Below are positions 45,309-55,641 of a DNA stretch of 64,000 nt, one piece after another. A model generated the notes under the pieces. That model made no database searches, was not told where the DNA came from, and worked only from the letters and a program-made list of their open reading frames with translations. The stretch comes from Celoporthe dispersa (taxonomy: Eukaryota > Ascomycota > Sordariomycetes > Diaporthales > Cryphonectriaceae): the NCBI GenBank assembly GCA_016584495.1, contig WAID01000003.1, positions 1,798,001 through 1,862,000 of the forward strand, read 5' to 3'. Numbering within the stretch: the first letter of the stretch is position 1; the number at the start of each line of letters is the position of its first letter. The position numbers and the translations under genes are program-made.

Positions 45309-47804
45309 CTTGGGAGACCTGCCCCGGCTGAAGAGAAACGAGCGAATGAAACGAGTGGGTTTCCAACTGGGGAAAAAAAAGAAACAAAAAGAAAAGAATG
45401 ACAGGATCTGCGAGGGAGATCGACAGTTGAAGATGGGGATGAGGAAACGGGGGGAGGGGCCAGAGAAACAGAGAGGCAGATGGGACGATCCCATGGACCT
45501 GCGGAGGTTAAATAGATTGCACCACGCGCCAGACCCATGGTGTAGACCCACGATGAGGTCCCCGTAGGCGGTCCCCATTGGTGTCGCCGTGAAACGTCCC
45601 AAGAACCGCATGAACAGAGGCAAGCAGGGGTCTTCAGGCGCTCTCGGCACGAACCGAGAAATTAAGGCCCCGTGGACGCCTTGCTCGGCCCCCGCAGGCG
45701 CCCAGTCTTGAGCAAAATGTTTCCCTGGGCGATCCCGGCGGGTTCTGTTTGTTTTGTTTGCAGGCAAACAAGATGCCTCTCCCTCACCGCGGCGTACGAT
45801 GCTGAGAGTCTTGTTCAGGAGATGGTCTCGTCATGTGTGTCTTTGTCTGCCTGTGCTCGCAACAAACCTCCCCTCCACTCCCTCCCCTCAGCCTTGCGGG
45901 ACTAACACGGGGCTGACAAGCAGGTCGATCCTATAGGACGCAGTTTCTGAAATTCAGGGACAGGCTAATGTGCATAGCAGACGTGAGATGAGGGCCTCAC
46001 AACCTCGGGACTCGCTCGTATTCCTCGTTTGGGGCTGCGCCCGCTCACCACCCTGGAACCGGCAACCTAGTGGCATGACAACTGGGAGGCTCTGTGCTTT
46101 CTCTAATTTCCCTTGCTGGCATACCTGGTTTAGCTGTGCCTCGCTGCTGGTCTGTACCAAGAGAGACCTTCATGTGTAGGGAGATGCTCGGAGTAGGTCT
46201 GGCAACCCTGGATGATGTCGGCGTACTACCCCTACGAGGTCTGGACCACCTCTTTTGCCATGACTATGTACACAGCAGGCGGGTGGATCAGAGGATAAGC
46301 GCCGGGGTCTCTTACTGTTGCTGCCGCCGTGCACTTACCCCTGATGTAACCCAACTCTTGCGCCCAAAAATAAAACAGAGCGCATCTGCCGTATCTGTCT
46401 TGAGCGGCCCTCGTGGTTCACCCTCTCAGGGGCAAGCTCTCGATCTTGACCGTGATTCATAGGGAGAAGTCAAGGTATGGAGAGGCTGGCATCTGACGTG
46501 CACAATTCGTAGCCAGGTCCAGTGGTCCCGCCTTATCAACATGTCGTGCTGGCTAGATCCGGCTTACAGATATATTTCCAGCTTCGACTCGTCCATCTCT
46601 TGTTGTGGAAAAGAAATAATACCTACCTGGAGAATTCATCTAAGCTGGCCTTTGCCGGGCAAGGTACTTCGAAGCAGTAACACCGTCGTGTCCGCTACAT
46701 ACTTGCCTCCCCTATAGACACCATTGCCCTTGGTATGTCCAGTCACTCAGTGCTATTCCTGGAGGCAGCACGTCTACGAGAGCGCACATTGAAGGCTGTC
46801 GTACTTTGCTTGGTCTCGGTTCACTCAGATCGGCAAAATAACTACAGTGGGATGAGGCCCATCACCTGGCTGTCTTTCCCCCCGGGTGCGTTGGGGCACA
46901 TGTCTCCAGCTCCTCGGCCAAGCTTTGTGTGGGCGAATTTTTCTTATAATTTGGCTGACCGTAGAATGAATACACAATTCCTTCCCATCACTGCTGGATG
47001 AGCTCTGTCTACAGAAGCCCGCATCTGCAGTCTCTAGCTTCAACAGCATTGGCGCTGAGGGGCAGGGGGAAGAGGTAAGAAAGCGGACGGATGGCGCAAT
47101 CGTGTGCTCGCCCCAACCACACCCTAAGAACGAAGATCCAAGCCCAATGAGATCCTTGTGGTTTTAGACACATCACGTATCACCAGGACAGATCTGTCCT
47201 CGTGGATGGCACTCGCCGTGAATTGTCTCGACCCTGGCTTGCTTACGCCCGATGCTTCGCTGGGGACCAAGGCCTACATGATCGCAACATATTCGCAAGA
47301 CATTGCTCACCTTGTTTCATCGTGTTTTTATGGGGCCTAGCCATCCAGATCCCACGTATCTCGACCCTATCTTTTGTTTTCTCTCTCTCTCTTCTCCTGA
47401 TCTCTTGCGCCTGCTCGAGATCTGATAACATGGAGGTAGGCGGCAGGGCTTAACTTATCACTTACAGAACCCCGGCGTGGCTGGGGAGGAACTCCGCCTA
47501 TGCTGCACGCTGTGCACACCACCAACCTGGCCGGATATCGCGAGACAGCTCGAGGATCTCGCAGGGCTCTCGATTTATTGAAGCTAATGGCCACCTGCGT
47601 CCCAGCCCAGGAGCCATAGGTGGACTGCGTATTCTCAGACCACCGGAACTAGTCCCTGGGGAGCCTGGTCTAGACCTATAACCACTACGCCTCGCCATCT
47701 TGGCGGGTTCTCTTGACGATATGCCTTCCTCTTATAAGAGACCAGCCGCTTCACGGGTCCAGCATCGTGAGGCCGACGTGTTCACGCCACTCCTTCTAGA
47801 CAGC
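45309..47804. other. Intergenic region, 2.5 kb
   Basis: Divergent spacer between the secreted-protein gene and the permease. A-rich runs at 45370-45395 lie in the secreted gene's leader. I found no conserved coding sequence, RNA gene or repeat in the rest. Confidence 0.45.
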
Positions 47805-49560
47805 ATGGGTGCCGAGACCAAAAATCCACACGACGTTCGGGAGTCTTCCCCAGAGTCTTCCCCCCCGTCTCGAGGCGGGGAGCGTGAGCGTGTCATCGGA
47901 TGAGACATCGCCACCGTGGTGGTCGTACTTTTGGGTCGGTGGGCAGTCTGAAGCAATGTGCACGACACGATGTGCTTGGGCTAATGAGCCTGTTCATCAC
48001 AGGATTATGAACCGTCCAGGACTCCGGATGAGAGGAGGTTCGTGCAGAAGCTGGACCTATCCCTCCTCACCATTCTCTGTCTGGGTTATTTCATCAAAAA
48101 CCTCGACCGTACGTCTATCTTCTCTTCTCCTTCCTCCTCCTTCTCGTCTCCAGCCTTGCACAGATCGTGGCGCAGGAATCCCGGGATGGCTGATGGAACT
48201 CGAAATGGACCAGAGACCAATATCAGCAACGCCTATGTGTCGGGAATGAAGGAGGATCTGGCCATGAACGCGAACCAGCTGAACCTGATCGACGTCGCGT
48301 GGACATCAGGCTACGTGGTCGGGCAACTGCCCTCGCAGTTCATCCTCACCAAGGTGCGCCCGTCGGTCTGGATACCTAGCTGCGAGCTCGTGTGGACCAT
48401 CCTCACCTTCACGCTGGCCGCTGCGACCACCAGCAACCATGTCATCGCCATACGCTTCTTCGTCGGCCTCGTCGAGTCCATCTTCTACCCGGCCGCCCAC
48501 TTCCTGATCGGCAGCTGGTACAAGCCCAGCGAGCTGGGCAAGCGGGCCTGTATCTTCCACGCGAGCTCTGCCGTGGCTGGAATGTTCAGCGGGTACCTCC
48601 AGTCCGCCGTCTACACGGGCCTCAACGGGACGCTGGGCAAGGCCGGCTGGCAGTGGCTCTTCATCATGGACGGCGTCATCAGCCTGCCGATCTGCCTGGC
48701 TGGTTTCTTCCTGATTCCAGACCTGCCCGAGAACTCGCGTGCGTTTTATCTCACGACCAACGACATATCCCTGGCCCAGAAACGCATGGACGAGGTTGGC
48801 CGTGCGCCGAGGCGAAAGCTGGGGTGGTCCATCCTGAAGCGGGTCTTCACGCGCTGGCACGTCTGGGCCCTCACGATCCTCTACATTATTTTTATCAACA
48901 CTGGTCCTTCTTCCAGCATCAACCCTCTGTCCTTGTGGATGAAGGCCAACGGGTGGTCGGTCACGATGGTGGTAAGTCGAGGTGCTGCCACTGTACACGG
49001 CTCATGTCAGGAAGGGAAAAAAGAATCTGGACAACGCAGCAGAGATGATACTGACAGGCCGCCCCCAGAATATCATCCCCACGGCCCAGTACGCTGTACA
49101 GCTCGTCACAACGGTCGGATTCTCCGTCTTCTCGGATTACTTGCGAAATCGAGCGGCCATCATGTCGGTGTCCACATTCTTCGGATTCTTCACCTCGCTA
49201 TGTCTTGCCATCTGGACAATCCCGGTCGGTCTGAAGTGGTTCTCGTTCTTCCTGTCTAGGGCTGCTGTGCCCTATGGCCCTCTCTCAATGTCGTGGGCCA
49301 ATGAGATCTGTGGCGCCGATGCTGAGGAGCGTGCTGTGGTCCTAGGCATCATGAACGCGTCGGGGTATGCCTTCAATGCCTGGCTGCCACTGTTGACATA
49401 CCCTGCAGTTGATAGCCCTAGGTTCAGAAAAGGCTTTGTCTGGAGCACTGCTGCTTTTGCAGCGCAGGCAATAATAACCTGGACTGTCTGGTGGCTGCAG
49501 AGACGAGAAAGGAGGAGGAAGCTGGGGGTGGGGAGAAGTGACCAGCAGACTGATGCCTAA
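47805..49560 (+). CDS. Dal5-type MFS permease (anion:cation symporter family), apparent frameshift
   Basis: A plasma-membrane permease of the allantoate/vitamin transporter branch of the major facilitator superfamily; the true substrate is unknown. Four exons (47805-47934, 48003-48108, 48214-48971, 49069-49560) encode 494 residues. The N-terminal tail MGAETKNPHDVRESSPESS leads to SSDETSPPWWSYFWDYEPSR. Family blocks follow: KLDLSLLTILCLGYFIKNLD, QTNISNAYVSGMKEDL, FVGLVESIFYPAAHFLIGSW and GWQWLFIMDGVISLP. The last exon ends in helix 12 and a basic tail. The ATG frame and the WWSYFW frame differ by one base. The C7 run at 47860-47866 should be C6, which makes exon 1 exactly 43 codons. The codon split GAC C / AG at the second junction fixes the acceptor at 48213. 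Confidence 0.92.
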
Positions 49561-50169
49561 GCAGATTAGCGCAGCAGGAAGATGGGACAGTGCTGGGGGA
49601 GAAATGGGAAGCCAGCAGCCTGTGGTGGAACCTACAGGGCACTGCTTGGTGAGTTGGCCCCCTAGAACCATCACTTGACCGCCCAAGCTAGCATTCATCA
49701 GCTGCTAGAGTTTAACTGTGTCCCCTACTGAGGAATTGTCTTGTAGGAGGAAAGAGGCAGATCCACAGACTAGACATGAGGGCTTGTAGCCAGGTGGGGC
49801 AAGCCATGATTTTCTGGAGATGGGTTCATATTTAGTTCCTGCACAACAACCAGCTCTAGATATATAACAAAGCTTCAGCAGCTTGTTCTGCGCATTTTTA
49901 CTAGATATTTCATGAACTAGTCTTGTCATTCTCTTGAGCCTAGTTCTCATGTCTTTGGACTGCATCCCCTGTGCACCTTTATTTTCCTACCCAACAGGCT
50001 CTGTCACTTCCATTTTGTAGCGCAACCGAACAGCTAGCGCCCCAGAGATCCCCCTCCCCAGTGGTGACCATGCTGAGGAGTCAGTGGGTGGAGTAACCTC
50101 TCTACACCATCTGGAGTCACCATGGTTCAGTGGTGTGAAAAGCTTCTTGGTAAGTGCCAATACAGCTCC

Positions 50170-50680
50170 TTTCTTCCTTGTCTTCTCCCCTCCTCCTTCC
50201 CCCCAGGCCTCTCAGTCTATCTTTCTGTCTCTAATTCGCTCCTGCAGTCTATATTTCTGTGTCTCTGTGTCTATTTGACCCCTGCAGTCTGTGTCTGCGC
50301 TCCTTCAGTCTGTCTTTTCCTTCTCCAGCTCTACTATGTACCTTTCTCTACCTCCTCTTCGCTCCTTCACTCTTTGTCTCTATCTCTATCTCGCTCCTTC
50401 AGTCTGTGTCTCTGTCCATCTAGGTACTTCTCCCCTTCACCTTGCGTCAGTGCCTCTCTATGTACTCTCGCCCCCAGCCTTCATGTCTGTCCCGCACTGT
50501 ACATCCTCTTATAGCTCTGTGGCTCTGTACTGTATCTCTGTACTGTGTCCCTTCCTCTTGGTATCTCTGTTCTGCATTCGCTCCTGCGTTCTAGTCCTCC
50601 TCCTCCTCCTCCCTTCTATTTAAGTCTCGCTCTCGCTCCTTTTCTTTCTCTCTTTGCTTGTTTTCTCTCTTTCTCTCTCC
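50170..50680 (+). repeat. Pyrimidine-rich degenerate repeat tract
   Basis: About 510 bp with strong C+T bias on the plus strand. Related motifs such as CTCCTTCAGTCTGTGTCTCT and CTCCTGCAGTCTATATTTCT recur at irregular spacing, so the tract looks like a decayed tandem repeat. It leads directly into the octamer array. Confidence 0.65.
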
Positions 50681-51288
50681 TCACATCCTCACATCCTCAC
50701 ATCCTCACATCCTCACATCCTCACATCCTCACATCCTCACATCCTCACATCCTCACATCCTCACATCCTCACAGCCTCACAGCCTCACAGCCTCACAGCC
50801 ACAGAGCCACAGAGCCACAGAGCCACAGAGCCACAGAGCCACTGAGCCACTGAGCCACTGAGCCACTGAGCCACTGAGCCACTGAGCCACTGAGCCACTG
50901 AGCCACTGAGCCACTGAGCCACTGAGCCACTGAGCCACTGAGCCACTGAGCCACTGAGCCACTGAGCCACTGAGCCACTGAGCCACTGAGCCACTGAGCC
51001 ACTGAGCCACTGAGCCACTGAGCCACTGAGCCACTGAGCCACTGAGCCACTGAGCCACTGAGCCACTGAGCCACTGAGCCACTGAGCCACTGAGCCACTG
51101 AGCCACTGAGCCACTGAGCCACTGAGCCACTGAGCCACTGAGCCACTGAGCCACTGAGCCACTGAGCCACTGAGCCACTGAGCCACTGAGCCACTGAGCA
51201 TGTGAGGATGTGAGGATGTGAGGATGTGAGGATGTGAGGATGTGAGGATGTGAGGATGTGAGGATGTGAGGGCGTGAGGGCGTGAGGG
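50681..51288 (+). repeat. 608-bp octamer minisatellite with inverted flanks
   Basis: 76 units in one uninterrupted 8-bp register: TCACATCC x11 (50681-50768), TCACAGCC x4, ACAGAGCC x5, ACTGAGCC x44 (50841-51192), ACTGAGCA x1, TGTGAGGA x8 (51201-51264), TGTGAGGG x1 and CGTGAGGG x2. The right flank (GGATGTGA in phase-shifted form) is the reverse complement of the left flank, so the ends can pair over roughly 64-70 bp around a loop of 44 identical units. Because 8 is not a multiple of 3, every frame stays open on the minus strand and reads an eight-residue repeat (SGSVAQWL); this is not evidence for a protein. Confidence 0.98.
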
Positions 51289-52523
51289 CGATCTCTGCCT
51301 GCCCTAATTTCTGCCTAGGTACCTCTACTTCCATTGTAAGAATGTATTGTAGCATTGTCCCAAGTCATTCAGGATTGAGTCTAAACACTCTGCTACTAAA
51401 GCTTGATTCCCTAGGTCCTTGATGAATGTGAGCGAGTTTACTGGAAATATGGGTCCAATGCCTGCTTGAATACTTACTTGTCCAGCCAATCCTCCAACCA
51501 TTTGATATCCACATGTCCATAGAATGCAACTAGATACCTCTCAAGTGTCCTTAGAAAGATCCTAGAATGATCCTAGAATATTTCTAGAGTGTCCTAGAGT
51601 GAAAGTACTCACCAAGTTGTTGTGAAATGCCATCTGGTGACCATTGTTGTGGGATGCGGTGGGTGCCCAGAGTTTCTGGTTTACAATTCTTTCACCGCTG
51701 TCCTAGATCAAACTCTAGGCCTTGCTCAGTCAGTGCCTAGAGGAAGATTTGGAGAAACCTAGAAAGTTGACTAGGGTTTACGCTGCAGCAAGAAAGGTGC
51801 ATGTCTTGCCTAAATTCAGCAGGTCACATTTGCTCCCAAATGAATACCATCCCATGATCACACCTCGCAGGGTGCAGGCGACCTCCTAGAGGACCGCCTA
51901 GGGAAAAATCTAGGATCACATACTATAGAGTGCATATGATCTCGCAGGAAGGTTGAGTGATCATCTGGTATCAATAAAGTGTGGTAGCACCTGCAACCGA
52001 CATTAGACACGGGTTGGACGGGTGATCGGCATGCATTGGATACATAAATGGATCGATAGTCCACCTCCCCCCAGGTTTTATTCCCTGTGTTTAATTTGCC
52101 CCTGCTGCTGTACCTGCATATGCCGGCGCTAGGTGTCCAATGGGAACTGCCACCGAACCTTATCGAGGCAGTTCCTCCCCCAGGGATTTGCGTGTGACTA
52201 AAAGGTCGGTTGATCTCTGTTGATGACCTCTCTGTGCGAGACAGTTGGTTCGGTCCGTGCAGCCAGCTACTGCAGGCTTAAATGAAAGTATCGATCCGGG
52301 TCGAAATAAAACCCACATCAGCAGACATGCCGGTCCGGAGGGTAGAATGACAGGTCAGGGACAAAAAGGTCCGCCTGAGACAGTCAACCAGGTCTCCTAC
52401 ATAGTATAAGAAGCGCCCCCTCGGATTCGCGTTGATGGTGTGGTTGCGCTCGTTGCTCTTGGCAAGGCCCAGACTGAGCTCGGAGCGTGGCTTTCCTGCG
52501 AGTCTTGACTATCATCAGCCACC

Positions 52524-54821
52524 ATGTTCGTCCCCGCTGCCCTTCTGTCCCTCGTTGTCTTCCCGGCGGTGATTGGTGCTGATCACACGAGCACTCACAA
52601 TCCCACTGCCGTCACTGTCTCTAATGGCCCTATTATCCCTTCCTACAGCCATGCGCCTGCCACCACCACTCTCTCTGGTGTCACCACCGCAACCGTCTCG
52701 TCGTCTGTTGCACCGTCAGCCACTGCAATCTCCAACGGAACGCTGCCGGCGTGTAAACCAGTTCAATATGCCTTCCCGGCGGGTACTGGCGGCAACGCAA
52801 CACGAGCAGCTGCCGTCAAGGAGGCATACCTCTACGCCTGGGACGCGTATGCCGAGTATGCGTTTGGATACGATGAGCTCCAGCCCCTGAGCAAGACAGC
52901 CACGAACGACTGGTGTAAGTAATTATGCTGCCGAGGCGGGGGTTCGTTCACCTTGTGTCGAGCGCCTGGGGGAGATCTCCGGGTAATCAAATAGCTGACG
53001 CCTTAAAAACACACCACAGATGGATGGGGTGTCACCATCGTTGATGGCATCGACACTGCCATCGTGATGAATTTGACAGAGGTTGTGGCCAAGCAGTTGT
53101 CGTTCATCTCGACAATTGATTTCAGCACTACCCCTTATGGAGACGTCGAGGTGTTTGATACAAACATCCGGTACTTGGGAGGGCTTTTGTCGTCCCATGA
53201 CCTGCTGAAGAGCGGTCTGTTTCCAACCGAGGGTTATATTCAGGCAGATATCGATGCTCTTCTTAGCCAGGCTGTCGTCTTGGCCGATAAGCTCGCATAC
53301 AGTTTCGACACGCCCAGCGGAATAGCCTCGGTAGATCTGTATGTGTTTCCAGCAACCCCTTTTTTGATCTGTCTCAAGTGTTATAGATCTCATCGTTTTT
53401 ACATATTTACATATGAAGGACTAGTAGCTAACAAGTCTACACAGGAACTTCACATCCAACACACCAGTTGAGGGAACTTACACGGTGACCGCGACGGGAG
53501 TCACGTACAACAGCACCAACACCGCGTCTGCCGGCACCTTCTTGCTCGAGTGGTACAGGTTGTCTGACCTGACAGGCAACGCGACATACAGACATCTTGT
53601 TGACCGTGGCGAGTATCCTCTCGTGCATCCCAGCCCTGCGCCTGTCTATCCCGGTCTGGTCGGCACACAATTTGACACCACGAGCGGCGAGATGCTCAAC
53701 TATGCTGGTGGCTGGCACTCTACAGTCGACTCATTCCTCGAGTACCTCATCAAGACATATCACTACAAGGTGACAAACACAACGTACGTTTCTGAGATAC
53801 CCTGACGCAGGTCTCAAGGTTGAAAGCCCGCGTTTGATGAACATGACAATGTCGTATTGAACAACAAGAGAATCAGCAACGCCTACCCTACTCAGAACCA
53901 AATTCCTGTCAAAAGGATATATGGCTGACTTGTGATCCCTTTTAGCACCTATTATAAGGACTTCTGGCTAGATGCAGCAGCCAGCACCGCTAGCTACCTC
54001 GCCGTACACCCCTACGGCTTTCCGGACCTGACATTCATCTCGGAGCTTGACAACAACGGCACGCTGACTGACTTCATGGACGACTACAGCTGTTTCATGG
54101 GTGGTAACCTCCTGCTCGGGTGCAAGATCCTCGGCCTCGACTCCCTGTGCGATCTGGGCCTTGCCGCTGCAGATGGCTGCCATCAGACGTACAACACCAC
54201 GCTGACTGGCCTCGGTGCCATCTACTGGGGCTGGTACGACAGCGCGACAGACGAGCAGCCGGCAGACACGGACCGGGACGTGGATGCTGCGACACGCGCG
54301 TGGGCTGAGGAGTACGGGTACTTCATCGAGTATGGCGATGAGGTCTACGCCAGCTTTCCCGAGTCCATAGAGAGCTGGTTCTATGCCTACCGCATCACGG
54401 GCGAGCAGAGATGGGCAGATTACGTCTGGGACGCGTTCCTTGCCATCAACAGCACGGCCAGAAACAGTGTTGCCTTCGCGACGGTGAACAATGTGAACAT
54501 GCCTTTTGGTGGAAGCCAAAGCAATAACCTAGACTCGTGAGTAGCAGACTCCCTCCCTCTTCCACCATTTTTTCCAGCGCTGCGTTCTTCTTTCCGGGAG
54601 AAATATCCATCCTCTCACTAGTGCTATCTTTCCCGGGCTTATTCAAGTCATGAACTAATTTGATGCCTCAAATCTCCAGCTTCTTCTTTGCTGAGGTCCT
54701 CAAGTATATCTACCTCACATTCGAGGATCCGAGTGTCATCAACCTAGACCAGTTTGTCTTCAATACTGAGTGTCATCCTGTGCTGGTTCAGTGTGGCATT
54801 GGCGACATTGATAATTACTAG
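52524..54821 (+). CDS. Secreted class I alpha-1,2-mannosidase (GH47)
   Basis: A glycosidase trimming alpha-1,2-linked mannose from N-glycans; fungi have both secretory-pathway and secreted members. Five exons (52524-52914, 53020-53338, 53445-53783, 53946-54536, 54680-54821) are fully phase-consistent and encode 593 residues. A signal peptide (MFVPAALLSLVVFPAVIGA) is followed by a Ser/Thr-rich segment of about 65 residues. The GH47 barrel then runs from KEAYLYAWDAYAEYAFGYDE through WGVTIVDGIDTAIVM, NIRYLGGLLSSHDL, TFLLEWYRLSDLTGN, MDDYSCFMGGNLLLG, ESIESWFYAYRITG to LKYIYLTFEDPSVINLDQFV. It ends at FNTECHP, where the family has its calcium-binding region. Several NxS/T sites are present. The secretion signal and Ser/Thr stalk suggest an extracellular or wall-associated enzyme. 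No damage is seen. Confidence 0.95.
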
Positions 54822-55049
54822 AAATCTTCTCCATCTTGTATATCATGAAGACTTTCGATATATACGTAATATTTATTAAGTATATAGGCTTCTACAAATG
54901 TATTAGCAGTCCTACATGCCGGTGAATCGCGCTCTCCAAAACAATTTATTGAGATGTCGAACCAATAACTAAAAAAAGACCTGTTAGAAAACTGAAAGAC
55001 CACCCGCGCCCGGACTTGGGTAAGTATCATCTGGGTCACTCGCACTCCC

Positions 55050-55641
55050 TTACTGATTTGGCCAATCCAGAAGAATCCGAAGAGTCTTTTCGCAGAAGTC
55101 GCCTTCGAAGACAGCTTGCAAGACCGTTGAAAAGTATTCTGCCTTTTCGCCTGTGCTGACCCGCGCAAAGAGAGTCATGCAGGCCTTGAACTTAGCAACT
55201 TCTTTCGAGCAACCGAAAAGCTTGGTCAGGTCTTTCTCCTTGCTTTCTACGACGGCCTGTATCGCGGTTCTAAGACGCAACGCGAGGGTGTCATCCTCGA
55301 GATAGGACTCGGCTTCCTTGAAATCCTTGATACCATACAACCTGCTGTTAATACTCTTACCATATCCGCTGTGCAAATTGTCAGAAATTGTTCTCAACTT
55401 GTATAAAAGGGCGTGTGTGATATCCTCCCTCATGTGCCCTGCGCAATGCACGAAGACATGACATGGAAAGGGGAGACAATACTTACAAAATCTGGGGGAA
55501 AATGAAACAAGTCCAAGGAGACCTCTTTTGGCCTCCGCGCAACTCCAGAAGAGCGCGTTCGTACTCCGTGACTGGCACGCCGGGTATCGGCGATACCTGA
55601 ACCGTTTGTTCCTGAGCACGCATGAATCTCTCAAGGTCCAT
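55050..55641 (-). CDS. DUF1810 family protein
   Basis: A small conserved protein of bacteria and fungi without assigned function. Two exons (55487-55641 and 55050-55368) join in phase and encode 157 residues. It starts MDLERFMRAQEQTVQ, then YERALLELRGGQKRSPWTCF and IFPQI. The second exon gives GYGKSINSRLYGIKDFKEAE, YLEDDTLALRLRTAI and LFGCSKEVAKFKACMTLFAR, and ends TLRILLDWPNQ. All are in the family order. The usual WMWFIFPQ reads WTCFIFPQ here. The ATG at 55641 sits at the normal family start, although the frame is open upstream through AT-rich sequence. It is convergent with the GH47 gene at a 228-bp distance. Confidence 0.9.

Larger units (their letters stand above)
49561..52523. other. 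Repeat-rich spacer, 3 kb
   Basis: Between the permease and the GH47 gene. It contains CTAG-rich sequence on both sides (49660-49945 and 51410-51920), a pyrimidine-rich degenerate repeat tract (50170-50680) and the octamer minisatellite (50681-51288). The last 500 bp should hold the GH47 promoter. No protein-coding gene can be supported. Confidence 0.6.

Noticed and set aside
41419..49560. Secondary-metabolite or transport gene cluster (SDR, secreted protein, permease)
   Set aside because: No backbone enzyme, P450 or cluster regulator nearby, and COX16 is a housekeeping gene; co-location looks incidental.
50681..51288. CRISPR-like repeat array
   Set aside because: Units are contiguous octamers with no spacers, in a eukaryotic genome.
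50777..51355. Minus-strand open frames of 130-190 codons reading an eight-residue SGSVAQWL repeat
   Set aside because: They follow from an 8-bp tandem unit lacking stops; all three frames give the same repeat and there is no independent start or codon signal.
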